Below, piece by piece: positions 24,423 to 33,017 of a DNA stretch of 55,253 bases. Source of the DNA: Acidimicrobiia bacterium (lineage in GTDB: Bacteria; Actinomycetota; Acidimicrobiia; Acidimicrobiales; Poriferisodalaceae); assembly GCA_022827265.1 (NCBI GenBank), contig JAJDTF010000006.1:1-55253 (forward strand). Direction: 5' to 3'. Within the stretch, counting starts at the first letter, position 1. Every line of letters begins with the position of its first letter. Position numbers and translations under genes: made by a program. The notes below the pieces were generated by a model. That model made no database searches and was not told the origin of the DNA. It saw nothing but the letters and a program-made list of their open reading frames with translations.

Positions 24423-25015
24423 TGGCGGGCATCGACGACCTCAAGTCGCGACTCGGCATCGACGACGGTCTCGCCGGGCTCGGTCACAACGTCTTCACCG
24501 CACCGGTGGAGGAGCTGGTGAAGTGGGCACGCCGGCGCAGCCTGATGCCGGCCACCTTCGGGCTCGCCTGCTGCGCCATCGAGATGATGGCCACGGGCAC
24601 GGCGCACTACGACCTGGCTCGCTTCGGCATGGAGACGTTCCGCGCCTCGCCTCGTCAAGCCGATCTGATGATCGTGGCGGGCCGTGTCAGCCAGAAGATG
24701 GCACCGGTGTTGCGCCAGATCTACGACCAGATGATGGAGCCCAAGTGGGTGCTGTCGATGGGTGTGTGCGCGTCCAGCGGCGGCATGTTCAACAACTACG
24801 CCATCGTGCAGGGCGTCGACCAGGTTGTCCCGGTCGACATGTACGCACCCGGTTGCCCGCCGGGACCCGAGACGCTGCTGCATGCGATCCTCGCGCTGCA
24901 CGAGAAGATCCGCACCGGTGAGCTGACCCAGCGCCGGGCCGACCGTGGCAGCGGCGCGGCAGTGGTGCTCGAGGCGCATGAAGCCGATCCGTCGAGCGCG
25001 GTGGTGACGCGCTGA
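24422..25015 (+). CDS. nuoB: NADH-quinone oxidoreductase subunit B
   Basis: 197 residues from ATG 24422. Carries the terminal cluster N2 that reduces quinone. The tandem Cys pair is in [12 protein letters not shown], the third Cys in [14 protein letters not shown] and the fourth in [24 protein letters not shown] is a further family block. Extra about 30-residue C-terminal tail. Overlaps both neighbours by one base (TGATG). Confidence 0.96.
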   Translation: MAGIDDLKSRLGIDDGLAGLGHNVFTAPVEELVKWARRRSLMPATFGLACCAIEMMATGTAHYDLARFGMETFRASPRQADLMIVAGRVSQKMAPVLRQIYDQMMEPKWVLSMGVCASSGGMFNNYAIVQGVDQVVPVDMYAPGCPPGPETLLHAILALHEKIRTGELTQRRADRGSGAAVVLEAHEADPSSAVVTR

Positions 25016-25545
25016 TGGCAGACGAGGGCGTAGCAGTCGACGCCGCCGCGCCAGCGACCGAGATCGCTGAGCCGCCGACCATGTTCGGCGTGCCGTGCAC
25101 TGACGAGCGTGGCCAGCAGGTGCTGCATCCCAGCCGCGACGAGTACCTCGATGTGCTCGGCATGGCTGCTGCCGATGGCTTCGAGCTGTGTGTTGACGTG
25201 TGTGCGGTGGACGGGCTCACCAACCGCGGCCGCGCCGTAGCGCCAGGCATCGAGCCGGAACGCTTCGAAGTGGTGGTGAACCTGCTGGATCTCCGTGGCC
25301 GGCGCCGGCTGCGCATCCGCACCCAAGTACCGGCCGACGATCCGCAGGTGCCCTCGGCGGTGGGCCTGTATCCCGGTGCCGAGGCGCCCGAGCGGGAGGC
25401 GGCCGACCTGTTCGGCATCAGCTTCAGCGATCATCCCGATCCGAGCCGCATTCTCATGCCGCCCGACTGGGAAGGCCACCCGCTGCGCAAGGACTACGCC
25501 ATCGGTGCCATCCCGGTGCAGTTCAAGGCGGTGGAAGGCCGATGA
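25015..25545 (+). CDS. nuoC: NADH-quinone oxidoreductase subunit C
   Basis: 176 residues from ATG 25015. Peripheral-arm subunit holding NuoB and NuoD. Signature PEREAADLFGISFSDHPD and the end [13 protein letters not shown] are typical. An unusual Cys-containing ELCVDVCAVDG segment precedes the family core. Overlaps nuoD by 4 bp (ATGA). Confidence 0.93.
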   Translation: MADEGVAVDAAAPATEIAEPPTMFGVPCTDERGQQVLHPSRDEYLDVLGMAAADGFELCVDVCAVDGLTNRGRAVAPGIEPERFEVVVNLLDLRGRRRLRIRTQVPADDPQVPSAVGLYPGAEAPEREAADLFGISFSDHPDPSRILMPPDWEGHPLRKDYAIGAIPVQFKAVEGR

Positions 25546-26831
25546 GCACCGCAACGGCCGCCGCCATCCGCCGACCGGCGGACGCCGTGCTGCGCATCTC
25601 CGAGGAGGCTGCGCTGGAAGCTGCCGTTGTCGAAGATGACACCACGGCTGTCACAGCAGAGCCTGGCGACGGGCCGATGCTCATCAACATGGGCCCGCAG
25701 CACCCATCCACCCACGGCGTGCTGCGCATAGCGATGGAGCTCCAGGGCGAGACGGTGCTGCGGTCCAAGCCGATCATCGGCTACCTGCACACCGGGATGG
25801 AGAAGACCGCCGAAGACCTCACGTTCCTGCAAGGGCCCACGAACGTCACCCGCATGGACTACGCCTCGCCGCTGTTCACCGAGTTGGTGTTCTGCCTCGC
25901 GGTCGAGGATCTGCTGGGAACGGAGATCCCGCCGCGAGCCACGTGGATCCGCATGCTGATGTGCGAGCTGAACCGGATGAGCTCCCACCTGCTGTTTCTC
26001 GCGACCAACGGCATGGACCTCGGCGCAGTCGGGATGATGCTCTACGGGTGGCGCGAACGCGAGGAGATCCTGCGGTTCTTCGAGAGCGTGACCGGCTTGC
26101 GGATGAACCACAACTACATCCGCCCCGGCGGCGTGGCAGCCGACCTGCCCGACGGTTGGCAGGACGATGTGGAGCACATTCTGACGGTGCTGCCCGACCG
26201 GCTCGAGCAGTTCGACACCTTGATGACCGGCCAGCCGATCTGGCGAGACCGCACTCAAGGCGTCGGCGTCATCACCGCCGACGAGGCCATCGCCATGTCG
26301 GCCACGGGGCCGCTGCTGCGCAGCACCGGCGAGGCGTGGGATCTGCGTCGGACCATGCCGTATCTGGCCTACGACGAGGTCGACTTCGACGTCGTGGTGG
26401 GCGCCTACGGCGACACGTTCGATCGGTACTCCATCCGCCTGAACGAGATCCGCGAGTCGATGCGCATCGTCGCCCAGTGCCTCGACAAGATGCCGAAGGG
26501 CCCCTACCGCACCGAGGACCGCAAGGTCACGCCGCCACCGCGTGCGCGCATCGACGAGTCGATGGAAGCGCTGATCCACCACTTCAAGATCTTCACCGAG
26601 GGCTTCCGGGTGCCGCCCGGAGAGACGTACGTGGCGGTCGAGTCGCCCCGAGGCGAGCTGGGCTGCTACCTGGTCTCCGACGGCGGGCCCAAGCCGCAGC
26701 GGGTGCACATCCGCGCGCCCTCGTTCGTGAACCTGCAAAGCCTGCCTCATCTGATGTACGGAGGCCTGCTGGCCGACGCCATCGCCATCATCTCCTCAGT
26801 CGACCCGATCATGGGGGAGGTGGATCGGTGA
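25542..26831 (+). CDS. nuoD: NADH-quinone oxidoreductase subunit D
   Basis: 429 residues from ATG 25542. The 49-kDa subunit, which forms the quinone-binding site with NuoB. MGPQHPSTHGVLR is the quinone-site loop; GYLHTGMEKTAEDLTF, NRMSSHLLFLATNGMDLGA, RPGGVAADLP and the C-terminal SSVDPIMGEVDR are signatures. An N-terminal extension of about 45 residues precedes the core. Its stop overlaps a tiny ORF rather than nuoE directly. Confidence 0.96.
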   Translation: MSTATAAAIRRPADAVLRISEEAALEAAVVEDDTTAVTAEPGDGPMLINMGPQHPSTHGVLRIAMELQGETVLRSKPIIGYLHTGMEKTAEDLTFLQGPTNVTRMDYASPLFTELVFCLAVEDLLGTEIPPRATWIRMLMCELNRMSSHLLFLATNGMDLGAVGMMLYGWREREEILRFFESVTGLRMNHNYIRPGGVAADLPDGWQDDVEHILTVLPDRLEQFDTLMTGQPIWRDRTQGVGVITADEAIAMSATGPLLRSTGEAWDLRRTMPYLAYDEVDFDVVVGAYGDTFDRYSIRLNEIRESMRIVAQCLDKMPKGPYRTEDRKVTPPPRARIDESMEALIHHFKIFTEGFRVPPGETYVAVESPRGELGCYLVSDGGPKPQRVHIRAPSFVNLQSLPHLMYGGLLADAIAIISSVDPIMGEVDR

Positions 26832-26925
26832 GGGTCTGCGACAGCCGCGTTCTTGCCTGCTCCGTGTTCGACGGTGGCAAGGAGGTCGACAGGTGAGGGT
26901 CTGCGACAGCCGCGTTCTTGCCTGC
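26827..26925 (+). repeat. tandem 65-bp junction repeat between nuoD and nuoE
   Basis: A 34-bp stretch at 26827-26860 recurs exactly at 26892-26925 (period 65 bp). Each unit starts at a GTGA junction and contains a purine-rich ribosome site near its end (GGAGG at 26881-26885 and GGAGG at 26941-26945). A third, diverged gap-free copy lies at 27581-27645. Confidence 0.9.
26828..26896 (+). other. coupled mini-ORF 1 at the nuoD-nuoE junction (22 codons)
   Basis: GTG 26828 overlaps the nuoD stop (GTGA) and the TGA at 26894-26896 overlaps the GTG of the next mini-ORF. The peptide starts MRVCDSRVLAC and ends DGGKEVDR. An internal GGAGG lies 7 bp before the next GTG. Whether the peptide is made or only serves as a translational bridge is unknown. 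Confidence 0.45.
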
Positions 26926-26958
26926 GTCGCGCCCGACGGCGGAGGGATCAGCCGGTGA
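26893..26958 (+). other. coupled mini-ORF 2 at the nuoD-nuoE junction (21 codons)
   Basis: GTG 26893 overlaps the stop of mini-ORF 1; its TGA (26956-26958) overlaps the nuoE GTG at 26955. The first 11 residues (MRVCDSRVLAC) equal those of mini-ORF 1; then VAPDGGGISR. GGAGG at 26941-26945 is in range of the nuoE start. Confidence 0.45.
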
Positions 26959-27584
26959 GCTTTTTCACTGAGGAGAACCGCTCGCTGGCGCGCGAGATCA
27001 TCGGCCGCTACCCGAGGCGCCGGTCGGCGATGATCCCGCTGTTGCACGTTGCACAGGCGCAGGCCGGTTGGGTCAGCGAGGAAGCGATGGTGGAGATCGC
27101 CGAGCTTGTCGACACCACGCCCGCCGAGGTGCTCGGCACCTGTTCGTTCTACGAGATGTTCAAGCGGGAGCCCGTCGGCAAGTACCTCGTCAACATCTGC
27201 GCCACCATGTCGTGTGCGCTGGCAGGCGCCGCCGAGCTCATGGAACACGCCGAGGAGCGGCTGGGCGTGCGCGCCGGCGGCACCACCCCTGACGGCCTGT
27301 TCACCCTTGCATCTGCGGAATGCCAGGCCGCCTGCACCGAGGCGCCCTGCCTGCAGGTGAACTACCGCTACCGCTACCGGGTCGACGCCGACGGGTTCGA
27401 CCAGCTCGTCGACGACCTCGCTGCGGGCGCGCTCGACGACGAGATCCCGCCGCACGGGGTCACTGCTCGCGTGCGCCAGCACATCCCGGCAGGCCGAGCC
27501 GTCGGCGCTGTGCCGCCCGAAGCGGTCAATGAACCGCCGGTCTGGATTGCAGCCGCCGCCAGCAATGGGGCAGGTTCAGCGTGA
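26955..27584 (+). CDS. nuoE: NADH-quinone oxidoreductase subunit E
   Basis: 209 residues from GTG 26955 (MSFFTEENRSLAREIIGRYP). The 24-kDa thioredoxin-fold subunit with the [2Fe-2S] cluster N1a. Cys ligands: CATMSC and AECQAACTEAPC. VAQAQAGWVSEEAM and TCSFYEMF are family blocks. An extra about 40-residue C-terminal Ala/Pro tail ends at the GTGA junction. Upstream in-frame codons to 26853 overlap the mini-ORFs and are not part of the family. Confidence 0.94.
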   Translation: MSFFTEENRSLAREIIGRYPRRRSAMIPLLHVAQAQAGWVSEEAMVEIAELVDTTPAEVLGTCSFYEMFKREPVGKYLVNICATMSCALAGAAELMEHAEERLGVRAGGTTPDGLFTLASAECQAACTEAPCLQVNYRYRYRVDADGFDQLVDDLAAGALDDEIPPHGVTARVRQHIPAGRAVGAVPPEAVNEPPVWIAAAASNGAGSA

Positions 27585-27645
27585 GGGCCCCCAGCCGCCG
27601 CGTTGGCGTGCGGTCGGCGTCCGACGGCGGAAGGCTCAGCTGATG
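27581..27645 (+). repeat. diverged third copy of the 65-bp junction unit, with a 20-codon mini-ORF, at nuoE-nuoF
   Basis: Aligns without gaps over 65 bp to 26893-26957, with 44 matches by eye. It contains a mini-ORF (GTG 27581 to TGA 27641-27643) overlapping the nuoE stop at one end (GTGA) and the nuoF ATG at the other (TGATG). The peptide begins MRAPSRRVG and ends SDGGRLS, sharing the MR start and DGG end with the two nuoD/E mini-ORFs. A GGAAGG lies 9 bp before the nuoF ATG. Confidence 0.6.
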
Positions 27646-29109
27646 GCGTCGTACACGATTCCCCACGCGCCCGGCTTCGTGGCCAATGATGCGCCCCGCA
27701 TTGTCACCGAGCGATTCGACCATCCCGACAGTTACACGCTCGAGCGCTACCTGGCCACCGGCGGCTACGAGGGTCTGCGTGCTGCCCTCGGCCGCACGCC
27801 CGAAGAGGTCCACGGCGAGGTTCGCAGCGCGACCCTGCTCGGGCGCGGCGGCGCCGGCTTCCCCGCCGGGGTGAAGTGGGGCTTCTGCCCGCCCGGCGTG
27901 TGGCCTCGCTATCTCGTGGTGAACGGCGACGAGTCCGAGCCCGGCACCTACAAGGACCGCCTGCTGATGGAGCTCGACCCGCACCAGCTCATCGAGGGGT
28001 GCCTCATCGCTTGCTACGCAGTCGGGCTGTCGCAGTGCTTCCTGTACATCCGCGGCGAGATGGCCGTCGCTCAGGAACGTGTGGCACAGGCGCTCAACGA
28101 GGCCTACGAAGCCGGCTGGGTGGGCCGCAACATCTGCGGCACCGACTTCTCGGTCGACATCGTGCTGCACTGGGGCGCCGGCGCCTACGTGGTGGGCGAG
28201 GAGACAGCGCTGATCGAGAGCCTGGAGGGCAACCGGGGCATGCCGCGGCTCAAGCCCCCGTACTTCCCGGCTGCCATCGGTCTGTACGGCCAGCCGACCA
28301 TCGTCAACAACGTGGAGACGCTGGCAAACCTGCCGTGGATCCTGCGACACGGGGCCGAGGCGTTCACCGCCATCGGCACGCCCACATCGCCCGGCACGCG
28401 CATGGTGGCGGTGAGCGGCCACGTGCAGCGCCCCGGCGTGTACGAGATCACCAACGGCACCACGACGTTCCGAGACCTGATCTACGGCGACGACTACTGC
28501 GGCGGCATGCATCGGGGCCGCGAGCTCAAGGCCTTCGTTCCGGGCGGCGGCTCAGCGCCGTGGTTCACGCCTGCCCAGCTCGACCTGCCGTTCGAGGCCT
28601 CCGAGGTGGGGCCGCAGGGATCGATGCTGGGTTCCGGCGCGGTGATGGTGATGGACGACACCACCGACATTCCCGCCGCAGCGCTCACGCTGACGAAGTT
28701 CTATGCCCACGAGTCATGCGGCAAATGTGTGCCATGCCGGGAAGGGGCGACCTGGCTGGAGCGGGTGCTGCGGCGCGTCTGCGACGGCACCGGCACGCCG
28801 CGCGACCTCGACGTGCTGTTCGAAGTGGGCGCCTCGATCTGCCCTGGCGACTTTCCCCACGCCGCGGTACCCGAACGGGGCCTCGAGCCGAAGCCGTTCC
28901 CGTACCAGATGACCACCATCTGCTTTGTGGGGCCGTCCGCGTTCGCCCCGGTGCACTCGGCCATGACACTGTTCCCCGAGGAGTTCGAGGCCCGGGTTGC
29001 GCCGAACGCGCACCTCGACACCGGGCCGTCTGACGGCCCGGCATCAGGCACTGGCCCGTCTGACGGCCCGGCATCGAATTCCATCTCGGAGGTGGCCATC
29101 CGTGTCTGA
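27643..29109 (+). CDS. nuoF: NADH-quinone oxidoreductase subunit F
   Basis: 488 residues from ATG 27643. The 51-kDa subunit that binds NADH, FMN and cluster N3. GRGGAGFPAGVKW is the NADH-binding glycine loop, VVNGDESEPGTYKDR the FMN loop, GAYVVGEETALIESLEG a second, and HESCGKCVPCREG the main N3 cysteine motif with a later Cys. The C-terminus has a repeated PSDGPAS unit from a 30-bp duplication. Overlaps nuoG by 8 bp. Confidence 0.95.
   Translation: MASYTIPHAPGFVANDAPRIVTERFDHPDSYTLERYLATGGYEGLRAALGRTPEEVHGEVRSATLLGRGGAGFPAGVKWGFCPPGVWPRYLVVNGDESEPGTYKDRLLMELDPHQLIEGCLIACYAVGLSQCFLYIRGEMAVAQERVAQALNEAYEAGWVGRNICGTDFSVDIVLHWGAGAYVVGEETALIESLEGNRGMPRLKPPYFPAAIGLYGQPTIVNNVETLANLPWILRHGAEAFTAIGTPTSPGTRMVAVSGHVQRPGVYEITNGTTTFRDLIYGDDYCGGMHRGRELKAFVPGGGSAPWFTPAQLDLPFEASEVGPQGSMLGSGAVMVMDDTTDIPAAALTLTKFYAHESCGKCVPCREGATWLERVLRRVCDGTGTPRDLDVLFEVGASICPGDFPHAAVPERGLEPKPFPYQMTTICFVGPSAFAPVHSAMTLFPEEFEARVAPNAHLDTGPSDGPASGTGPSDGPASNSISEVAIRV
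29026..29075 (+). repeat. 30-bp-period tandem duplication with hairpins at the nuoF 3' end
   Basis: A 20-bp stretch at 29026-29045 recurs exactly at 29056-29075. Each copy contains CCGTCTGACGG, a 4-bp-stem palindrome extended by flanking GGGC/GCCC pairs in copy 1. It encodes the repeated PSDGPAS and lies 26 bp before the nuoG start, so it may also influence nuoG translation. Confidence 0.8.
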
Positions 29110-31591
29110 CGCCACTGCCGCCGAAGCAGCGCCGAGCACCGTGGAGGTGACGATCAACGGCGTCGCCGTGGATGCGCAGCCGGGCGAACTGGTCATCGCG
29201 GCAGCGGATCGTGCCGGGGTGCACATCCCGCGGTTCTGTTACCACGAGCGGATGAGCCCGGTGGGCATGTGCCGCATGTGCCTGGTCGAGATCGACACCG
29301 GGCGGGGGCCGCAGTTGCAGCCCTCCTGCATGGTCCCCGTCTCGCCGCAGATGGTGGTGGACACCACCAGCGAGCGGACGCGGCGGGCGCAGGAAGGCGT
29401 GCTGGAGCTGCTGCTCATCAACCACCCGCTCGACTGCCCGGTCTGCGACAAGGGCGGCGAGTGCCCCTTGCAGGACCAGACGATGGCCTACGGCCCGGGC
29501 GAGTCCAGGTTCGTGGAGGAAAAGCGGCATTTCCCCAAGCCGATTCCCATTTCCGACTTGGTTCACCTCGACCGGGAACGCTGCATCCTGTGCGACCGCT
29601 GCACCCGCTTCGCAGACGAGGTCGCCGGCGACCCCCTCATCGACTTCACCGAGCGGGGAAACGAGACACAGGTGCTCACGTTCCCCGGCGAGCCCTTCTC
29701 GTCGTACTTCTCGGGCAACACGGTGCAGATCTGCCCCGTCGGTGCGCTCACTGCGTCGCCGTACCGCTTCAAGGCGCGGCCGTGGGATCTCGTCGAGACC
29801 GAGTCCACGTGCACGACATGTGCCGTGGGCTGCCGCATCGCCGTGCAGTCGTCGCGCAATGAGCTGGTGCGTTACCTCGGCGTCGACATCGACCCGGTCA
29901 ACCACGGCTGGCTGTGCGACAAGGGCCGCTTCGCCTTCGGCTCGGTGTCGAGCCCAGAGCGGGTGACGGCGCCGCTGCAGGCTCGCGCATCGTCGGGCGC
30001 CACCTCCGACTTCGCGGACGCAGAGCCGCTGCGCCGCTTCCAGCCGACCGACTGGGGGAGTGCCCTCGGTGCTGTGGCCGCTGCGGTGAAGGCGGCCCGA
30101 CCCGGCGCGATTGCCGTGCTCGGCGGTGCCCGCGGCACCAACGAGGACGCTTACGCCTGGTCGAAGCTGGCCCGCACGGTGCTGCGGACCGACCATGTAG
30201 ATGCGCAGCTCGGCGACGGCTTGCCCGCAGAGCTGGCAGTGGGCCTGCCGGCAGCGACGATCGATGAGGCGTGCAGCGCCGACACCACCCTGCTGGTGTG
30301 CGGGGACCTCCGCGAGGAGCTGCCGGTTCTGCACCTGCGTCTGCGCGGCGCAGCGCGAGCGGGTACGACGCGTCTGGTCGAGATCGCCCCGACCGCGACC
30401 GGTCTCACGCGCAACGCAGTTCGCAGCGAGCAGTGTCGCGGCGGCGAGGCAGCATCTGTGCTGCGGAACCTGCTCGACGGCGATGACCCGCTGGCCGTCG
30501 AGCTGGCATCCGGATCGGTCGTCGTGGTGCTCGGCCGCTCGTCGGTGTCGGAATCCGCCGAAGCGACGGCCGAGGTGGCCGCGGTGATCAGCGCCCGCAT
30601 CCCCCACGCCCGCTTCCTCGTCGCCGCGCGTCGAGGCAACGTCCGCGGCGCGCTCGACATGGGCTTGGCGCCGGGGATGCTCCCGGGGCGGGCACTGAGC
30701 GCCAGCCCGCCGCCGGTGCTCGCCGCGGCGTGGGGCGAGATGCCGGGCGAACGTGGGCACGACGCCACCGGAATCCTCGCGGCAGCCGCCTCCGGAGAGA
30801 TCGACGTGCTCTTCCTGCTCGGCGCCGATCCCCTGACCGATTTCCCCGACAGCATGCTGGCGCGCCTCGGCGTGTCGGGCGCAGGCACGGTCGTAGCGGT
30901 GGACTCGTTTGTGAGCCAGTCGGCGGCGGAGGCCGACATCGTGCTGCCGGCCGCTGTGTTCGGGGAGAAGTCGGGCACCACGACCAACCTGGAGGGCCGC
31001 GTCTCGGCCGTCGGCGAGTTGGTGACCGCACCCGGCTCAGCCCGCCCCGACTGGATGATCGCAGCCGAGCTGGCCGTGCTGTGCGGCGGTGACCTCGGCT
31101 TCCTGTCGGTCGATGAGATCACTGCGGAGATAGCGGCCGTGTGCGCCACGCACGCCTCGGCGATCGGCCCAAACCTCGCCGTTGATGGTGTGGTGGCGTC
31201 GGGAGCGGCCTTCGAGCCCGAGTTCCCGCCCGAACACGTCGCACCGGCGCGAGACGCCTACGGCCTCCGCCTGGTCTGCAGCCGCAAGCTGTACGACGGC
31301 GGCGTGACGGTCAGCCAGACGCCTGCGCTGGCGTCGCTGGCGGCCGACACGGTGATGCGCGTGCACCCGGTCGACCTGGAGCGAGTCGGCGTCGAATCGG
31401 GTACTGAAGTCGAAGCGCACTCCGACCGCGGTGCGCTGCGGCTGCCGATCGTGGCCGACTCCGGCATCGCCCGCGGCAACGTTGCAGTGCTGTTCCCATC
31501 GCCCCACATCGACGTGGGGGCATTGATCGACGTGACGGCACCAGTCACCGACGTGCGGATCGAGACCCGCGCCGGCGAGGCGTCGCGATGA
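29102..31591 (+). CDS. nuoG: NADH-quinone oxidoreductase subunit G
   Basis: 829 residues from GTG 29102 (GGAGG at 29089-29093). The iron-sulfur relay subunit. N-terminal ferredoxin domain with FCYHERMSPVGMCRMCLVE; LDCPVCDKGGECPLQD gives the His/Cys cluster; CILCDRCTRF and ICPVGAL give the next [4Fe-4S]. CTTCAVGC plus a later WLCDKGRF Cys would hold cluster N7, found only in some bacteria. The rest is a degenerate molybdopterin-oxidoreductase domain. The stop overlaps a mini-ORF start (ATGA 31588-31591). Confidence 0.95.
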   Translation: MSDATAAEAAPSTVEVTINGVAVDAQPGELVIAAADRAGVHIPRFCYHERMSPVGMCRMCLVEIDTGRGPQLQPSCMVPVSPQMVVDTTSERTRRAQEGVLELLLINHPLDCPVCDKGGECPLQDQTMAYGPGESRFVEEKRHFPKPIPISDLVHLDRERCILCDRCTRFADEVAGDPLIDFTERGNETQVLTFPGEPFSSYFSGNTVQICPVGALTASPYRFKARPWDLVETESTCTTCAVGCRIAVQSSRNELVRYLGVDIDPVNHGWLCDKGRFAFGSVSSPERVTAPLQARASSGATSDFADAEPLRRFQPTDWGSALGAVAAAVKAARPGAIAVLGGARGTNEDAYAWSKLARTVLRTDHVDAQLGDGLPAELAVGLPAATIDEACSADTTLLVCGDLREELPVLHLRLRGAARAGTTRLVEIAPTATGLTRNAVRSEQCRGGEAASVLRNLLDGDDPLAVELASGSVVVVLGRSSVSESAEATAEVAAVISARIPHARFLVAARRGNVRGALDMGLAPGMLPGRALSASPPPVLAAAWGEMPGERGHDATGILAAAASGEIDVLFLLGADPLTDFPDSMLARLGVSGAGTVVAVDSFVSQSAAEADIVLPAAVFGEKSGTTTNLEGRVSAVGELVTAPGSARPDWMIAAELAVLCGGDLGFLSVDEITAEIAAVCATHASAIGPNLAVDGVVASGAAFEPEFPPEHVAPARDAYGLRLVCSRKLYDGGVTVSQTPALASLAADTVMRVHPVDLERVGVESGTEVEAHSDRGALRLPIVADSGIARGNVAVLFPSPHIDVGALIDVTAPVTDVRIETRAGEASR

Positions 31592-31665
31592 CCGGCGACC
31601 CGCTCTTTGCGGATGGCCCCGAAGGGCTGCTCGCTGCGACGGCGTGTAATGGGGCGTCACGGTGA
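31588..31665 (+). other. coupled mini-ORF at the nuoG-nuoH junction (25 codons)
   Basis: ATG 31588 overlaps the nuoG stop (ATGA) and TGA 31663-31665 overlaps the nuoH GTG (GTGA). It begins with [10 protein letters not shown], identical to the first ten residues of NuoH. At DNA level 31588-31616 and 31662-31690 match at 27 of 29 bases. It is a duplicated nuoH start with a 15-codon filler before the true start. Confidence 0.5.
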
Positions 31666-33017
31666 CCGGCGACCCGCTCTTTGCCGATGGTGTCGACTGG
31701 GGCGACATCGGGATCATGGGCATCAAGATCGGGGTGGCGTTCGCCGCCCTGCTGGTCGCCACCATGTTCATGATCTGGTTCGAGCGCAAGCTGATCTCCG
31801 ACATGCAGCACCGCATCGGCCCCAACGTGGCCGGGCCGTGGGGCCTGCTGCAGGCGCTCGCCGACGGCATCAAGTTCTTCTTCAAAGAAGACCTCCGCCC
31901 TGCCAATGCCGATCCCCTCGTCTTCCGGCTGGCGCCCTACATCTCGGCGGTCACGGCGTTCGTCGCCTTCGCGATCGTGCCGATCGGCGGCGTCTTCACC
32001 GACCCTGCGTCTCCGGGAGCCGTCGGCCGTGGCGGCACAGTCACGCTCTTCGGCAAGGAGACCATCCTGCAGGTGGCCGATCCGCCGGTGGGCATCCTGC
32101 TGCTGCTCGCGATGTCCTCGGTCGCCGTCTACGGCGTGATGCTGGCGGGCTGGTCTTCGGGATCGAAATACCCGCTCATCGGATCGGTGCGGGCCTCGGC
32201 ACAGGCCATCTCCTATGAAGCCGCGCTGGGTATGTCGGTTGTCGCGGTGGTGATCGCCGCGGGATCGCTCTCGACCCAGAGCATCGTGGCACAGCAGGTC
32301 GGCGGCACTTGGTGGGGCGGCAGCCCCGACGACTGGTTCCTGCTCACCACCGGCATCGTGCCGTTCGTTGTCTTCCTCATCTCCGCAACCGCCGAGCTGA
32401 ATCGACCGCCGTTCGATCTCGTCGAAGCCGAGCAGGAACTGGTCGGCGGTTTCCACACGGAGTACTCGTCGATCCGCTTCGCCCTGTTCTTCCTGGCCGA
32501 GTTCATGAACGTCATCACGATGTCGGCGATCATGGTGACGCTGTTCTTCGGCGGACCGGCGGGACCCATCTTCTTCGGCCTGACATGGCTGTGGCCCACC
32601 GTGTGGTTCCTCGCCAAGGTGCTGGCGTTCCTGTTTGTGTTCGTGTGGTTCCGCGCGACGCTGCCCCGCCTGCGCTACGACCAGCTGATGTCGCTGGGCT
32701 GGAAGGTGCTCATCCCCGTGATGCTGTTCTGGCTGATGTTCCTGGGGCTGCGACAGCTGGTGGTCGATCAGGGCTGGAGCACGCTGCAAAAAGTGGTGGT
32801 GGTGCTCGGGCTGAGCGCTGCCGGGCTTGCGCTGGGCTGGTCGTTGCTGGCAGCGGCACTGCGGGCAGCCAAGCGCAACACGGCCGGGGAGTATTTCGAG
32901 GGTCAGGATCCCGAGGCCGTGACGCCGACGGCCGACGCGCCGACCGGCTCGGTCCCGGCAGATCGCGCGCTTGCGGGTGCATCGCCGGGCGAGGCCGGCC
33001 CGGAAGGGGAGAGCTGA
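31662..33017 (+). CDS. nuoH: NADH-quinone oxidoreductase subunit H
   Basis: 451 residues from GTG 31662; a longer upstream start would run through the duplicated segment. NuoH is the eight-helix membrane subunit linking the quinone site to the pumps. [52 protein letters not shown] and [15 protein letters not shown] are family blocks. A soluble Ala/Pro/Gly tail of about 45 residues is extra. The stop overlaps nuoI (TGATG). Confidence 0.95.
   Translation: MTGDPLFADGVDWGDIGIMGIKIGVAFAALLVATMFMIWFERKLISDMQHRIGPNVAGPWGLLQALADGIKFFFKEDLRPANADPLVFRLAPYISAVTAFVAFAIVPIGGVFTDPASPGAVGRGGTVTLFGKETILQVADPPVGILLLLAMSSVAVYGVMLAGWSSGSKYPLIGSVRASAQAISYEAALGMSVVAVVIAAGSLSTQSIVAQQVGGTWWGGSPDDWFLLTTGIVPFVVFLISATAELNRPPFDLVEAEQELVGGFHTEYSSIRFALFFLAEFMNVITMSAIMVTLFFGGPAGPIFFGLTWLWPTVWFLAKVLAFLFVFVWFRATLPRLRYDQLMSLGWKVLIPVMLFWLMFLGLRQLVVDQGWSTLQKVVVVLGLSAAGLALGWSLLAAALRAAKRNTAGEYFEGQDPEAVTPTADAPTGSVPADRALAGASPGEAGPEGES

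Noticed and set aside
28685-30760. 691-codon open frame on the minus strand opposite nuoF/nuoG
   Set aside because: A by-product of GC-rich codon use on the opposite strand. The sequence is Arg/His/Gln-rich without domains, and nuoF/nuoG are certain.
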